From the NCBI GenBank assembly GCA_946902875.1, contig OX336354.1:6545247-6609246 (forward strand): 64,000 nt of DNA, in the 5' to 3' direction. Below are positions 53,536-64,000 of this stretch, one piece after another. The stretch's first letter is position 1, and the number at the start of each line of letters is the position of its first letter. Below the pieces are notes generated by a model. That model was given only the letters and a program-made list of their open reading frames with translations. It made no database searches and was not told the DNA's origin. A program made the translations under genes and the position numbers. Origin of the DNA: Nematopogon swammerdamellus (taxonomy: Eukaryota > Arthropoda > Insecta > Lepidoptera > Adelidae).

Positions 53536-56500
53536 ATTCCCAAAATTTCAAAAATATGGTATTTAAATTAAAAAAATACTTCCAACCCCTGTCTTCTCTA
53601 GTAGGAAGTATTAGGGCTACGAAGGAAACATAAGTCCGAGAATAATTTTTCACACGACCCTGTTACGCGGGCGTGAACATGCTAGCGAGGGACGGGTCGG
53701 GGCGGGGGCGGGTCCGTCCGCCTGCGCCGGTCGTGTCGTGGGACGCAGGAAGGTCTCTGAGGGCTTGCGATTAAAATTAGCTTCGTTGCCGGCAAATTGA
53801 ATCCATCTACTAGATAGCCCTCGGCCCTAGCTGGAGACCTCGGTAGATCCCGACTGGCGCCGTAAGGTGAGCCAAATGCTCACAAACTTAACAATATGCA
53901 GAGACAGAAATGTACATTGTACCATACAGTTACAAGAGTCAGTAGGTAAAAAAGTTTTCAAAATGATTACAACGCTTTAATCAACAATAAATCAAAAGTC
54001 GTTTGGTTTCTACGTAACATCTCTATTTGTACTGCGGTAGAAAGTAGACAGGTGACAACGGTCATTTATTTTTATCGACCCCTAAAAAAGGTTTGTCTTA
54101 AGTGTCGACGTCACGCCTTCTTCGCGCTACATTGGAGCGCAAATAGGAGCCGGGAACATTTTAAGATAGAATGAAAATGTTTTAAGCTGTCCCCGTGTTG
54201 TTTTTTGCTAAGTGACTGAATGGCTTGTTTTTCCGTGTGGCCGCGTGCCTGCGCCTTTGCCCGCGCGGTCCCGAGTCCCGACTCGCGCGACCGAGTGACG
54301 CATAAATTTGTAAATTTGGTCCAAACTAGAACATTCAGGCCTGGCGTTGTTTTTGCTCGTCTCCGAGAATAATACTCCTTTTTATTTTTGAGGGATACTT
54401 TTTTTCAACCAGCGCATAGTTGCATAATTCAACGAAATATCCGAATTAATGAATTGGGCGCGCGATGGCGACGGCGGCGCCGGCAGCGGCGCCGCGGGAC
54501 CCACCCAACTCGAGCGAGCTCTAATCTCATTAGATAAAGCGTTCCATTTCTTTGTCGCGATGACTCGAGATATTTTAACTTCGGGGATACTTAGAAGGCT
54601 GTCTTAGATTTCATTAGCATTAATGAAGTCTAGCGACTTAGTTCGTCCGCTCCAAATTTTTCGCGGAACCGAGTCGAAGTTGATGAATTTCAAAATAGCT
54701 ACTCACTTTCGGCTGCTGAATAATGCTGAAGTGATATTCTGCGGTCCAATTTGGCATTTTCAGGAGTGTCCAATTAGGGGAGGCGCTGTCATATTTGGTG
54801 CTGTAGTAGTGTGTGTTCGAAGCTCTTTGCCAGATTTATAGAGAGAGCGGCGCCGCCCGCCCGCGAGCGAGCCAAGCATTCCCGGCGCGGCGGCAGACTT
54901 AGGAGTCTGGCGCGCGCGAGAGATTCACCACCTATCTTCATTTATTTATTTTCATTAATGCATTTCCATCCACGGCTGACAGATATGTACGTTACTGCAC
55001 GTTACGCGTTATTGCATCTTGTAGCATTGTTTCAACTTTATATATTAAGTGTATGAGTTTAAAGCACAAAAATACGGCGATTTATATCGCTGCGTAAAGT
55101 CTGCGTGTTTACCTACAAGTACTTGTAAAATAGAAACGGACACAGAAAATTACTTAGCAAACTCAATTTAAATGTCCAGCGTTTGAGTGATTGACTTAGG
55201 GAAGACTGAAACGTCGCGTTTTATTTTCATTCGACTACGGTAACGCCAGAAAGGCGTTTCGAATCATGTTACACATTCAATCAAATTATTATTTGCACAC
55301 AAATTAACCTATTACAATGTTATTTTCTTAAAAAACATTCGAAGGTAAATCAACCGATACAAAAGTAACAATGACGCCTTTCGCGTCATACACACACACA
55401 CGGTCATACTTTTCCGTCGCGTCGCGTCCTTGACTGATCCCATTAGTGTAAACTCCTATAAACTTTTGGTGGAAAGGGCCAAGCAGCCACGCCATCGTCA
55501 TAGCTCGATGGATAAACTGAAAGAAACTTCGACTAAGAAAACAATAAAGCACATCTGCGAAGGCTTGATATGAACTTCTGCCGGCTCGGGTCGATGTGTA
55601 CGTGTGTGGTCTGGGCCTGAACGCGTACGTTTATAAAGGATCCCAGCCAATCCGGGCAATTCTTCCGCCTTTATTGCCCACATAAATTACCAGAGCACCA
55701 GCAACTCTATGGAGTTTGCAAACATACTGCGGCGACGAAGTTGCAGCAGTAAATTTAAAGTCAAATGAATCTGAAACTGAAGCACGTTCGACGTCGTTTC
55801 GATCTTCGGCGCCTTCAACACTGAATCGAAAGCTCCGTCCATGGTCCATCCGCTCTACGTTCATGTATGAAGTGTAGTTCTAATGTTATGGCTATAAAAC
55901 CGTTTAAAAATTGTTGACAGACCCGGAACGAACGCATTATCTTGGCTAATGTAGCATAGCTCATTTCGCCGCACAATTTCGAGCTGGAAAAATGCAGATG
56001 TTGCACGGTTTGTTGAATGAAATTGTTTCCCGAATAGCTAGGTGTGGGTGACGTACCTATCACATTTAAAGTTTGGATTATCGTCGGTCTTGTATGTGAT
56101 GAAATAAATTGCATTGATACGTTCGCCTTACCCAACTCCTGTATTAACTCGGTCTTTTCGTCTGCTGTTTTTCTTTAAATTGAGTGCAATAAAGAATTTC
56201 TATTCTATTTTTCATACAACCGCCTGCTTAGTGTGTGACGACTAACCAATACAATGTACGTGAGTATACTTATTGCCTCAGCATACACACCGGGATCATA
56301 AAACTGGAAAGTGTTCCTGCCTGCCGCTTTCGCAGTGGAGATAAAGGAAAAGGCTTCCCTGGCATATTGCCGGAAGGTGGGAGGCTGTTCCGCAGCAACG
56401 TCCGGCACATTAGAGGCCGTATAAAGTGCGCAAACATAATAAATATGCCTTCGGTTAATGGGGTAGTAAAGAGATCTAACAGTGTACTAGCAAAACATCG

Positions 56501-57439
56501 CAGGAAGGTTCGGTGTTAATATCTCCGTAATGGATTGTTACGACCGTTAGCACTTACATATCCACCACAGTCAGGTAGTTTGTTTTGTTTTGATTATAAA
56601 TTCTTTACGATTCATGCTGCCCGCGTGAGTGAAGTGCAAATTACTAACACCAGATCTTACGAGGTTTTCTAACACGAAACTTGTTGCAGAGGATAATAAT
56701 ATGTTTGTGTAGGGGTCGATGGCGCCGGGGCGGCGGCGCGGAGGCGGCGGGGATTACTTGCGGAGGCAATAAGGCCAGATTTTCCGAGATCAATACATTA
56801 TCCACCCATGTTCCTAATGTTCACCTATACCGGGACCCCGATGATTTTTCGGGGTCGGATTGAATTGCGAATCGATAACATTTCAGAATTTAGATTTTGG
56901 CGGACAAATTGAAAGTTAGAAACACATTTTTTAACACATTTTTAACTACTGTAATTGTGAAAAAATATAATTCTTATCGTATCGATTCTCATTGCTTGAT
57001 GAATGCCTATTCTCTCAATGCCTGCATCCCCCTCCCGCTGCATCACCGGGCCCGCAGTCCTCACCCCTCTACCGCTCAATTACGCCGTCTGACTGCAGGT
57101 GAAGATATTCCCACGTCCGCATCCCGCTGCATCCGACGGTAGTACGGATCAGAAAACCGATTGCAAGTTCGGCGCAACGCAATCATTACGATAACTACAA
57201 ATTCTTTGTGTCCCTGTAAGTAAACTGCACTGTTAAATGCGTGATACTGGTAAACTGCACTGGACTGTCGCAGGCCCACTGCAGTAATTTCTTATTTCAT
57301 TGTATTTTTACTAATTCAAAGCACTGCACTGACGTAAACTTGGCGTTGGCTGTGTTGTCGTTTGCCCCGGCTCTGGTGCGCGATGCAATTTATTACGCGT
57401 GATTCCAAAGTTCGGTCAATGGGTGCTTGCTCACTTGAC
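53536..57439. other. No supported gene in 3.9 kb; GC-rich patches
   Basis: CpG-dense stretches at 53660-53760, 54230-54300, 54450-54500 and 54840-54915 could be regulatory or simply composition. Minus-strand open frames at 55498-56135 (up to 106 codons) have no recognisable domain. 56180-56216 ('gagtgcaataaagaatttct') resembles a LINE 3' tail. Another GC patch is at 56715-56760. Confidence 0.4.
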
Positions 57440-57597
57440 GATCAAGGCACGACCACGACTCGGCAGCAGGGGAGACAAAATGTATGAAAGCATATGAACA
57501 GATTTTTCACTGGCAGACGACGACGGTAATGTCATGCCGTCACGGCATTTCATACATTGTCGTCTACCTGCTGCCGTGCCATGGTAGTGCCTTGACC
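57440..57597. mobile_element. 158-bp imperfect hairpin element
   Basis: Ends 'gatcaaggcac' and its near-inverse 'gtgccttgacc', continuing inward with 'cggcagcagg' mirrored by 'cctgctgccg' and 'aatgtatgaaa' mirrored by 'tttcatacatt'. Arms total about 57 bp with several mismatches. Probable MITE. Confidence 0.65.
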
Positions 57598-58480
57598 GTT
57601 GCCGTGCCTTTATGTGCCGTTCTCGTCTAGTGCGTAAGGAGCCACTCAGATCTGTCATATCGCCTCGCTGGCCGTGTTTTTCGCAAGGAGCGGAGTTATT
57701 GGCCGTGCCTGATCTTTCATCTTTATAAAGACCTACCATCCAGGTCTTTGTAAAAAATCACACCGCCGCGCCGGTCACGTTTCGTTCATGTTTTTCGTCG
57801 TATTCAACTTGGAATAGAGCCAATGTCGTCAGTTGAATGAGATAATCCATAGATCGACAGCGAAAACCCTTGTCCGGCAATAACGGATCTAGTCCATTCT
57901 CATGCTAATCTACTACGTAATGCGTGAGTGTGTTAAGGTTGTACACACTCTGGTTGTATATTGTTTGTGAATGCTCAATTCATATCTAGAACATGTCCCA
58001 ATTAGTTTTTTATAACATATTTGAATATAGCAAACTAGAGTTATTCACCTTTACTATAGCTTATCTACAGCTAATGAAATGTTTTGAGAAAATTCATTCT
58101 TGTGGTACTGATAAATGGCAGAGATAATGATAAAGATTGTGATAGGGAGTACTAAGGAATTTGTTTCTTCTTTCTGAACACCAACAGGTGATCATATATG
58201 TTATTTATTACCGTATTCACCTCCTCTGGTTAAATCTCGTCCCACCAGTTTTGGTCGGTTGAAGTGACATTTATTATACATTTGAAATGAGTTTTTTTTT
58301 TGCAAAGACTTCGGACTCGGCTGATAGTGGTATTTTCTTTCTGGCGTATAATTTTACAGTTTTTTTCGAGAGTATTTTAAAATTTACGTCTAGTCGTACG
58401 TTTAATTTACGTTTTGTCTAATTCTTTCTGTTTACGTAATTTGTTTAATAATTTTATATGTTAAAAATATCTTTGTTATA
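57598..58480. other. No recognised feature
   Basis: AT-rich. Nothing supported. Confidence 0.4.
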
Positions 58481-58710
58481 TGAGTCGTATAGTTCCAGAA
58501 CCCGCCAAATCCATTTCTCTAAAAAAAGTAGTTATAAACTGTTTCGAATAAAGTATTAAATTTGTTCAGAGTGAATCACAAAGAAAAATTAACATTCGTT
58601 CCAGCTCCCTCGTAGTTTGATTGGGCAGCTATTTATTGATTTATAGTTTTTTCGTCTTACTCTAAAATCGTCCTAAACCGAGTTGGCGGGTTCTGGAACT
58701 ATACGACTCA
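58481..58710. mobile_element. 230-bp MITE flanked by TA
   Basis: Perfect 27-bp inverted ends ('tgagtcgtatagttccagaa' outermost) with TA on both sides (58479-58480, 58711-58712). Non-coding AT-rich interior. Confidence 0.88.
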
Positions 58711-58781
58711 TATGTAACTACGTATGTAAACAAATATCAGGGTCTATATCTAATTCATTTGTTTTTGTTGTACAATAAAAT

Positions 58782-58799
58782 TTCATTTCATTTCATTTC
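58782..58799 (+). repeat. LINE-like tail (ATTTC)n
   Basis: 'caataaa' then 'atttcatttcatttcattt', a pentanucleotide tail after an AATAAA-like signal. It is directly abutted by SINE family B. Confidence 0.55.
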
Positions 58800-58933
58800 A
58801 GTCCAGTATAACCAGCAATCGAAAGGGAAGACTCCGGTATGGGATCTACCTTCTCGGAGGTGATATTGGCAGGTCGGAGCATGTGCTTTGGTTTCTCTGA
58901 ATCAGCCACCCATACCGGATTACACAAAAAAAT
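58800..58933 (+). repeat. SINE family B, 5'-truncated
   Basis: 'gtccagtataaccagcaatc', 'gaggtgatattggcaggtcg', 'cagccacccataccggatta', then an A run. Confidence 0.85.
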
Positions 58934-59930
58934 ACACCAACCACGAGAATGCCAGATGCAGTGTTGACTTAATCGTCTTCACGTATCAGACGAACATTCT
59001 ATCAGAAATAGAAGTCTGTATAACGCAGGAATCCCACTTTAATATAGTACTGCGATATCTGGCAAATGAGACGTTGTGCGGAGTTTATTCCAGCGTGCAC
59101 TATTGCCCGCACCCAAGACTTGGTTCTCCTTGCTTATTTCATTTATATTAACTGCTTGTTTGCTCACAGGCTTGTACCTACTCGAATGGTTCTTTTTTCG
59201 CTCGCAACTTCCGCCGTGACAGTCGGGCTTCTTTCACTTTGATGAAAGTACCGTCAATGGAGGTGTGTGCTTGAAAGCGAGCCTGAAAGGCGAGTAGTTG
59301 TGAGAACATTTCGATTTTCCCTCAATAGACCTTTGAAATAATTTTTCTTTGCTGTAACTACCTATTCCCCGCAATAATATTAACGCAGTCGATCAGTGTA
59401 ATAAAAAAATTACATTCGTCATTCGAAAAGGAGGCGTTAAAATGAAAAGCTAAAAGCCTTCACCACAGTCTAATAAATTATAAGCCCCAACTTTCCTTAC
59501 TGCGAGCAAAACTTTCCGCACAGGGAGTGGGAAGATAGAGCTTATAAGCTTTTCAGTGGTTAGCGAATAGCCCTGCATAGTTTACGACTTCACTCGGAGG
59601 ACGTAAAGGAAGATTACCTCAACATCTAGTGGGACGAGTCCTATACCGTGATACCTCTTGCTTGATGCAGCGGAGTTTGCAGTCTATGTTACCCCGGGTA
59701 ATCCAGGTGTCTCAAATATTCAAATGTTCATATCCCAATTTAGATCTATCAACCGTCGCAAACGTACAGCGGCAGAATAATCGTCCATAATCGAATCCTC
59801 AACCTCGTTGTTATTGGCAGTGTGACTGCTATTCGCACCCCTCGAAGAGTAGGTAAGTCTGGCTTTGACGAGCTGGAGATGACGTCCTTTGTTAGTGATT
59901 TTAGAGTTAGTTAACTTATATTTAACGTAT
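58934..59930. other. No supported gene
   Basis: Mixed composition, short open frames only, no repeat recognised. Confidence 0.4.
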
Positions 59931-60207
59931 TATTCCATGAGGAGCGCTCGTAGGAGCTGTTTGACGCGATCCCGCTTTTCCACCTCTGCACAACGCGCAA
60001 TGGACGCTTACCGCGTACGCGTACTACCATTCGGATCTACTTAACTTTCCTCCACAGAACTGGTAAAGTCTGGAACGCTCTCCCTGTCCACATATTTTCC
60101 CCCAAGTACAGTCTCGGGAGAGGCGTGAATAGGCACCTGTCGGGCCGGCATGGCATTCGTAACGCCCGCGTGCGACCGAATGTGAAAACGCCGCATGTCG
60201 CGCTTTT
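59931..60207 (+). pseudogene. LINE reverse transcriptase C-terminus and 3' tail
   Basis: Frame fragments read EERS-stop-ELFDAIP, then FLHRTGKVWNALPVHIFPPK and GVNRHLSGRHGIRNARVRPN, the closing block of a CR1/Jockey-like LINE. It contains an in-frame stop and frame changes. This is the fullest protein version of the tail family seen at 3220, 17656, 23900 and 46805. Confidence 0.75.
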
Positions 60208-60545
60208 TAGGTTTCCGTATCCCGTACGGAAGCCTATTACTAAGCCTACGCCGTCTGTCCGTCCGTCTGTCCGTATGTCCGAGGGCTGTATCTCTTGACC
60301 CGTAATAGGTAGCCAGTTGAAATGTTCACAGAATATGTGCTACTACGGCGGATACAGCAACAAATAAGAAAAATAAGAAAATGTTAAAAATAAAAAAAAA
60401 AATTAAAATCCATACAACAAACGTCCGAAAAATCGATTAGTCTTTTATACATTGCAATGTTGAAACACAAAAGATAGGCGGATAATAGCGGATAGATACG
60501 GAAACCTCCGTGCGCGAGTAAAACTCGCACTTAACAGATTTTTTT
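60208..60545 (+). repeat. Dispersed repeat with 'gtttccgta' and 'cggaaacc' ends
   Basis: Starts 'ggtttccgtatcccgtacgg', has 'gccgtctgtccgtccgtctg', 'gaaatgttcacag', and ends 'tacggaaacctccgtgcgcg' with 'gagtaaaactcgcac'. This organisation resembles a repeat common in moth genomes. Its class (SINE-like or MITE) is unclear. Confidence 0.5.
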
Positions 60546-62344
60546 ATAAAAACAAAATGCGTAGGTATACTAAATCTGACGGCCGCGCCGTGGTGTTTCC
60601 TTCTGTGACGTAGTGACGGTACAAAGAATGAAGAATATCAAAGTTATTGCCACAAGTCATTCGTACGTTACGTGAAATTCCTCTAGGTAATCTTATGGTC
60701 CGTATTTTTACGAAAAGTGCTTTATATAATTAAACAACGAGGTATTATGATCGCGAACGCATATTGAGCCCGGATTTAATACCAGGATAGATCCTTTCAC
60801 CGTTATACGACTAAAAAAAGGTGGCTTGCCCTTGCGTATGAGTAATTTCAGTCGGACGTACGCGGTTGGTCAAATAATATTTACGTCTGAGTGGACATAC
60901 TCACAAAAAAATACGGACAAAGATAAAAAAACATTTCTAGATAGAAACTGATTTACTTTGGTTGTGCTGTTTATGTTATGGACCTGTACGATATTACCGT
61001 TATGTATTTATGTCATCATATTTCACATATTAGACGCTGACGAAGTGAATAATCATTTCGTATGAATATGCTAAATAATATGGCGTCTTTGTGGCGGTGT
61101 GGTGTCCTTTGTGCAGAGACGCCGGAATTTTTAATGACGGGGCAAGAGTATCGTTCTGCCCCCTAACAATCTAACAAAAAAAAAAAAAAATTATAAGAGA
61201 AAATAAGTGTTCTTATTATAAGAGAAAATAACTTCAGTTGTAATTAATAGATAATATTCTACTTATCAATCCTAAGGCAGTACGACTGGACTCGAACTTG
61301 TCAAAATTTGTTCTATCCGGTTCGGTTACACCCACGAAGAAGAACCGACAAGAAACTTGGCAGTGTATTTTTTTTCGTAAATATTATTACAAGTATTTAA
61401 TGGTATTTAAGTATTTTATATTTAGTGATAATCCACATAATAAGATCGCTTACAGTTTATCGAAAATTACTGAGAGTTCTGACTTTCGTAGTTCATAATA
61501 TTTATTTATAATACACTTATCAGGTGTATTTGTTTGTCAAATTTTGATCCGTAAATATGTTTGTACATTACGCGTACTATAATGTAGTATAAATGGTCAA
61601 AACATTCACAGATCTCATGCATTACATGACCTTCGGGTACATTGAAAATAACTTTTAATTTGTAAATTTAGAAAAATTTTGAAAAATAAAAAAAAATTAA
61701 ATTTACACATTAAAATTCTTAATTTTCAAGTATATGCATACACGAAACCCATACGACTAGTAACTCGCGTAACGGAAAATTTGAAAAAATCATAACTCCC
61801 AAATTGTTCCCTTTTTTTTTTTTAATCCCCTGATTTTGAGTCAATCTACAATATAAAAATATAAAAGTTTAAAATATATATTTAGAAATATTATTAAAAG
61901 TGCCCTTTAAAAAACCCTCTAAAACGGCTATTTTTTAAGCGGTTTTTTGCAATTTTCTCAAAACCTCTCAAACTTTTTAATTTGTTTTTTTCACCATCTT
62001 GTAGCCCTCGATACGCGTCATTTGACACCTAAATATTCACGTAGCCTTAAAACTCACGACACCAGGGCGAATTCGCACTCCCGCTGGAAATCGGGGACTA
62101 TACTGAAGCAATCGAAAAGACATTTTCAATCTCAAAATAAAAATCCTAATATTACGTTCCAAATTTCTCTTGATTTTGTTGCTAACATTTATGTTTGCAC
62201 TATTTCGCTAGACAGATATATTTTTCATTCTCTGTCTAGTAAACAAAGTTGTAAAATATACATTTTGCGCAGTTGCATGCAAGGTGTAAGAAAATACAAT
62301 TTCGTTTTGATATACAAAGGATTAGCGGGCGCATCCTTCCGGCA
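60546..62344. other. No supported gene in 1.8 kb
   Basis: AT-rich, particularly at 61180-61270 and 61650-61930, with A and T tracts. Open frames at 61298-61498 and 61947-62369 have no recognisable motifs; the latter runs into SINE sequence. Confidence 0.4.
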
Positions 62345-62616
62345 GCATACGTCAAAGGGGAAACTGTAGGTCCCTTCCCTTGCCCCTTACTAGGTGGTAG
62401 GCTCACCTGTAGGGTGGGTTGGTACCACCGCACCGTACTGGACGTAAGATGGCCGCATAGCAGCCTCGGTTGTGTTCTCCTCTAGTCCAGTATAGCCAGC
62501 AATCCAGGGAAGTCTCTGGTATGGCACCTACCTTCTCGGAGGTGATATCGGCTAGTCAGAGCATGTGCTTTGGCCCCTCTGACTCAGCCACCCATACAGG
62601 ATTACATAAAAAAAAC
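62345..62616 (+). repeat. SINE family B, best-preserved copy
   Basis: 'gtaggtcccttcccttgccc', 'ggttggtaccaccgcaccgt', 'tccagtatagccagcaatcc', 'gagcatgtgctttggcccct', then 'acccatacaggattacataa' and an A run. The 5' part shares blocks with family A, suggesting a common tRNA-related ancestor with an exchanged tail. Confidence 0.88.
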
Positions 62617-62787
62617 CGCCCCGCCTCCGCCGCGCCCTTCAGCGCTAAGGCCAAGCACGTGTTTGTTTGTAGGTTACGGTGCTTTTCATACTACATTTTT
62701 ATTGTTTTAATTTTTCCTCCGCGAGAGCCTCGGTAGTTAGCATGACTTTCTGTTTTACATAAATTATTACGAAAAATGTATTTGCAG

Positions 62788-62812
62788 CTGCTGCCAAAGC
62801 AGCCACCACCAG
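62788..62812 (+). other. Candidate 25-nt microexon (low confidence)
   Basis: 'ctgctgccaaagcagccacc' plus 'accag' is preceded by TTTGCAG (62781-62787) and followed by GTGGGT (62813-62818). In one frame it would encode Ala/Lys/Thr-rich residues. Both splice-like signals are present but the polypyrimidine tract is weak. Confidence 0.2.
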
Positions 62813-62818
62813 GTGGGT

Positions 62819-63593
62819 TACTTCAATAATATATTAGAAATAAGGGCCGATTTACATATTTTATTATTATTATACCTTTATTTTCACATTTTTACCATGT
62901 TTATATTAATTTTACATATTTTATAATATTATACAAAAACTTATAAAAATACACAAAATTAATAAAAATCTAAATAACAACGGTAAATATCCGCCGGCGG
63001 CGGGAGGCAGGCCTCCAAGCACGCCGGCGGGTGCAGGCCGTGGCTACGGAGCTCTCCGAGACGACGCGAGGCAAGCTACGAGCGATAGGTGGTGGTACTA
63101 GACACGTAGGCCACCACCACCCCCATCTCGGAGAGCTCCGTATCCGCCGGGCTGCGGGGCGACGTCACGCAGCTCTTCTATACTTGAAAGGCCTCTTGCG
63201 TGCGTCGCTGTGGCGCACGGCGCTGCACCGGTAGCGGAGGCTGCAAGCGGGCGGGACACAGGGCCGCGATAGCCCCAAGCTAACCGGTGGCGGCGGACTT
63301 CGTCCCGTCGTAGCTGGTGTGGCGGGGCGCGTCCCTGGTTCGCCACCCTCACCGGCAGACGCGGGCGATGGAGTAGCAAACCGTGGTGGATTGTGTGCGC
63401 TGCTGGTGTTGAAAGAAGCGGCAGGTCTTGTCACTGGATCTTCCGGCCACACCGCGAGGAGGGCGAGGCCTCGGGAGAGGCGCTGTTGACTCGGACGCGT
63501 TGCATCACTGGTCCCTCCTCTGACACAGCGGGGTGGTGAAGCGCTGAGGCGGTGTCGCCGGTATTCCGCTGCCGAGGCTGTCGACGACTAGTT
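62819..63593. other. GC-rich region with a hairpin, no supported gene
   Basis: 62990-63590 is strongly GC-rich, unlike its flanks. It contains a perfect 16-bp inverted repeat (63045-63060 and 63127-63142, 'tacggagctctccgag') with an inner GGTGGTGG/CCACCACC pairing. Open frames on both strands have low-complexity composition. Confidence 0.45.
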
Positions 63594-64000
63594 TTATAAA
63601 ATTATTATTATTATTATTTGTTAATGAACTAGCAGCTTAATATGCTGATGGGTTCATGTCTATGATGATCACTGGTGTTGCTATTTGTTATATATCTTCG
63701 CTTTTTAAGTACTTGTCAAGCCTATTTTTGAATGTGTTTATTGAGGGTGCTTCAATAACTTCCTCGGGCAGTTTATTCCAGCTGTTTACGATTCTGTTAG
63801 TCAGGAAGTGTTTTCTTGCTTCGGTTGAGAAGCTTGTTACATTGAGTTTCAAGCTGTGACCTCTTAGGTGAGTGTTTGAGTTTAACACAAACATGCTTTC
63901 TAGCTCTGGGCAGTCATAGTGCCGCTTCAGTATTTTGTATGTCTCTATGAGATCTCCTCTATGTCTTCGTTGTTCCAGCGTTGTTAGTTTGAGGATTTGT
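63594..64000 (-). pseudogene. CR1/L2-type LINE, C-terminus and 3' end (runs off the window)
   Basis: The minus strand, open from the window edge, encodes LTTLEQRRHRGDLIETYKIL, then RGHSLKLNVTSFSTEARKHF and IVNSWNKLPEEVIEAP-INTFKNRLDKYL to a stop at 63688. This is the characteristic end of CR1/L2 reverse transcriptases. About 90 bp of 3' UTR leads to an (AAT)n tail at 63600-63618, the short-repeat end of such elements. The visible part is uninterrupted and may belong to a long or intact copy beyond position 64000. Confidence 0.9.

Noticed and set aside
54430..54920. CpG-rich patches considered as a promoter
   Set aside because: No adjacent gene, TATA or initiator context could be shown. Composition alone is not enough.
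55498..56135. Overlapping minus-strand open frames suggesting a gene
   Set aside because: They lie in different frames, share no recognisable domain and lack splice signals that would join them.
63031..63452. GC-rich open frames on both strands near 63.2 kb
   Set aside because: Low-complexity Arg/Ala/Pro-rich translations caused by high GC. No start context or domain.

Overview
This window is eukaryotic, almost certainly insect and probably lepidopteran. It is AT-rich with long non-coding stretches. It carries tRNA-derived SINEs with oligo-A tails, a BEL/Pao LTR retrotransposon, a DD37D (maT-type) Tc1/mariner element, RTE-like and CR1/L2-like LINE tails, Helitron-like termini and many MITEs. 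No bacterial operon, rRNA or intact host gene can be supported. The order-level assignment is inferred from these repeat families and was not tested by a search.

Layout. 0-4.1 kb: an old SINE, a 454-bp TA-flanked MITE, a Helitron-like tail and a LINE 3' tail. 4.15-5.47 kb: a complete 1,320-bp mariner-type element with perfect 26-bp terminal inverted repeats, three catalytic Asp residues and two single-base frameshifts. 5.6-12.9 kb is the most unusual part. An RTE fragment is followed by a foldback element built from 100-bp repeats in opposite orientations. Next, a LINE tail is split by a second foldback element (7271-12665) with a 7-bp target duplication. The arms of that element are inverted arrays of a 10-bp satellite. 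Its left terminal repeat is itself interrupted at a TA by a 2.19-kb near-palindrome carrying mirrored SINE copies and mirrored transposase relics. 13-25.4 kb: scattered MITEs, hairpins, SINEs and LINE 3' tails.

25.4-31.9 kb: a BEL/Pao retrotransposon with near-identical LTRs, a 5-bp target duplication and a 1,615-residue gag-pol reading frame. A perfect 34-bp palindrome lies at the start of gag and a frameshift near the C-terminus of pol. 32-45 kb: a perfect 32-bp palindrome, SINE and RTE copies, a 656-bp TIR element, and a TIR element holding a SINE whose interior is amplified four times as exact 120-bp tandem units. 45.2-46.7 kb: a 68-bp minisatellite ending in a Helitron-like terminus. 46.8-64 kb: LINE C-terminal relics, MITEs and SINEs, and at the right edge a CR1/L2-type LINE on the minus strand that runs out of the window.

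Host genes: only weak exon candidates (42131-42371, 43316-43417, 50214-50265, 62788-62812), judged from splice-site-like signals. The window reads as an intron or intergenic 'graveyard' in which elements are nested up to three or four deep, so their order of arrival can be read.
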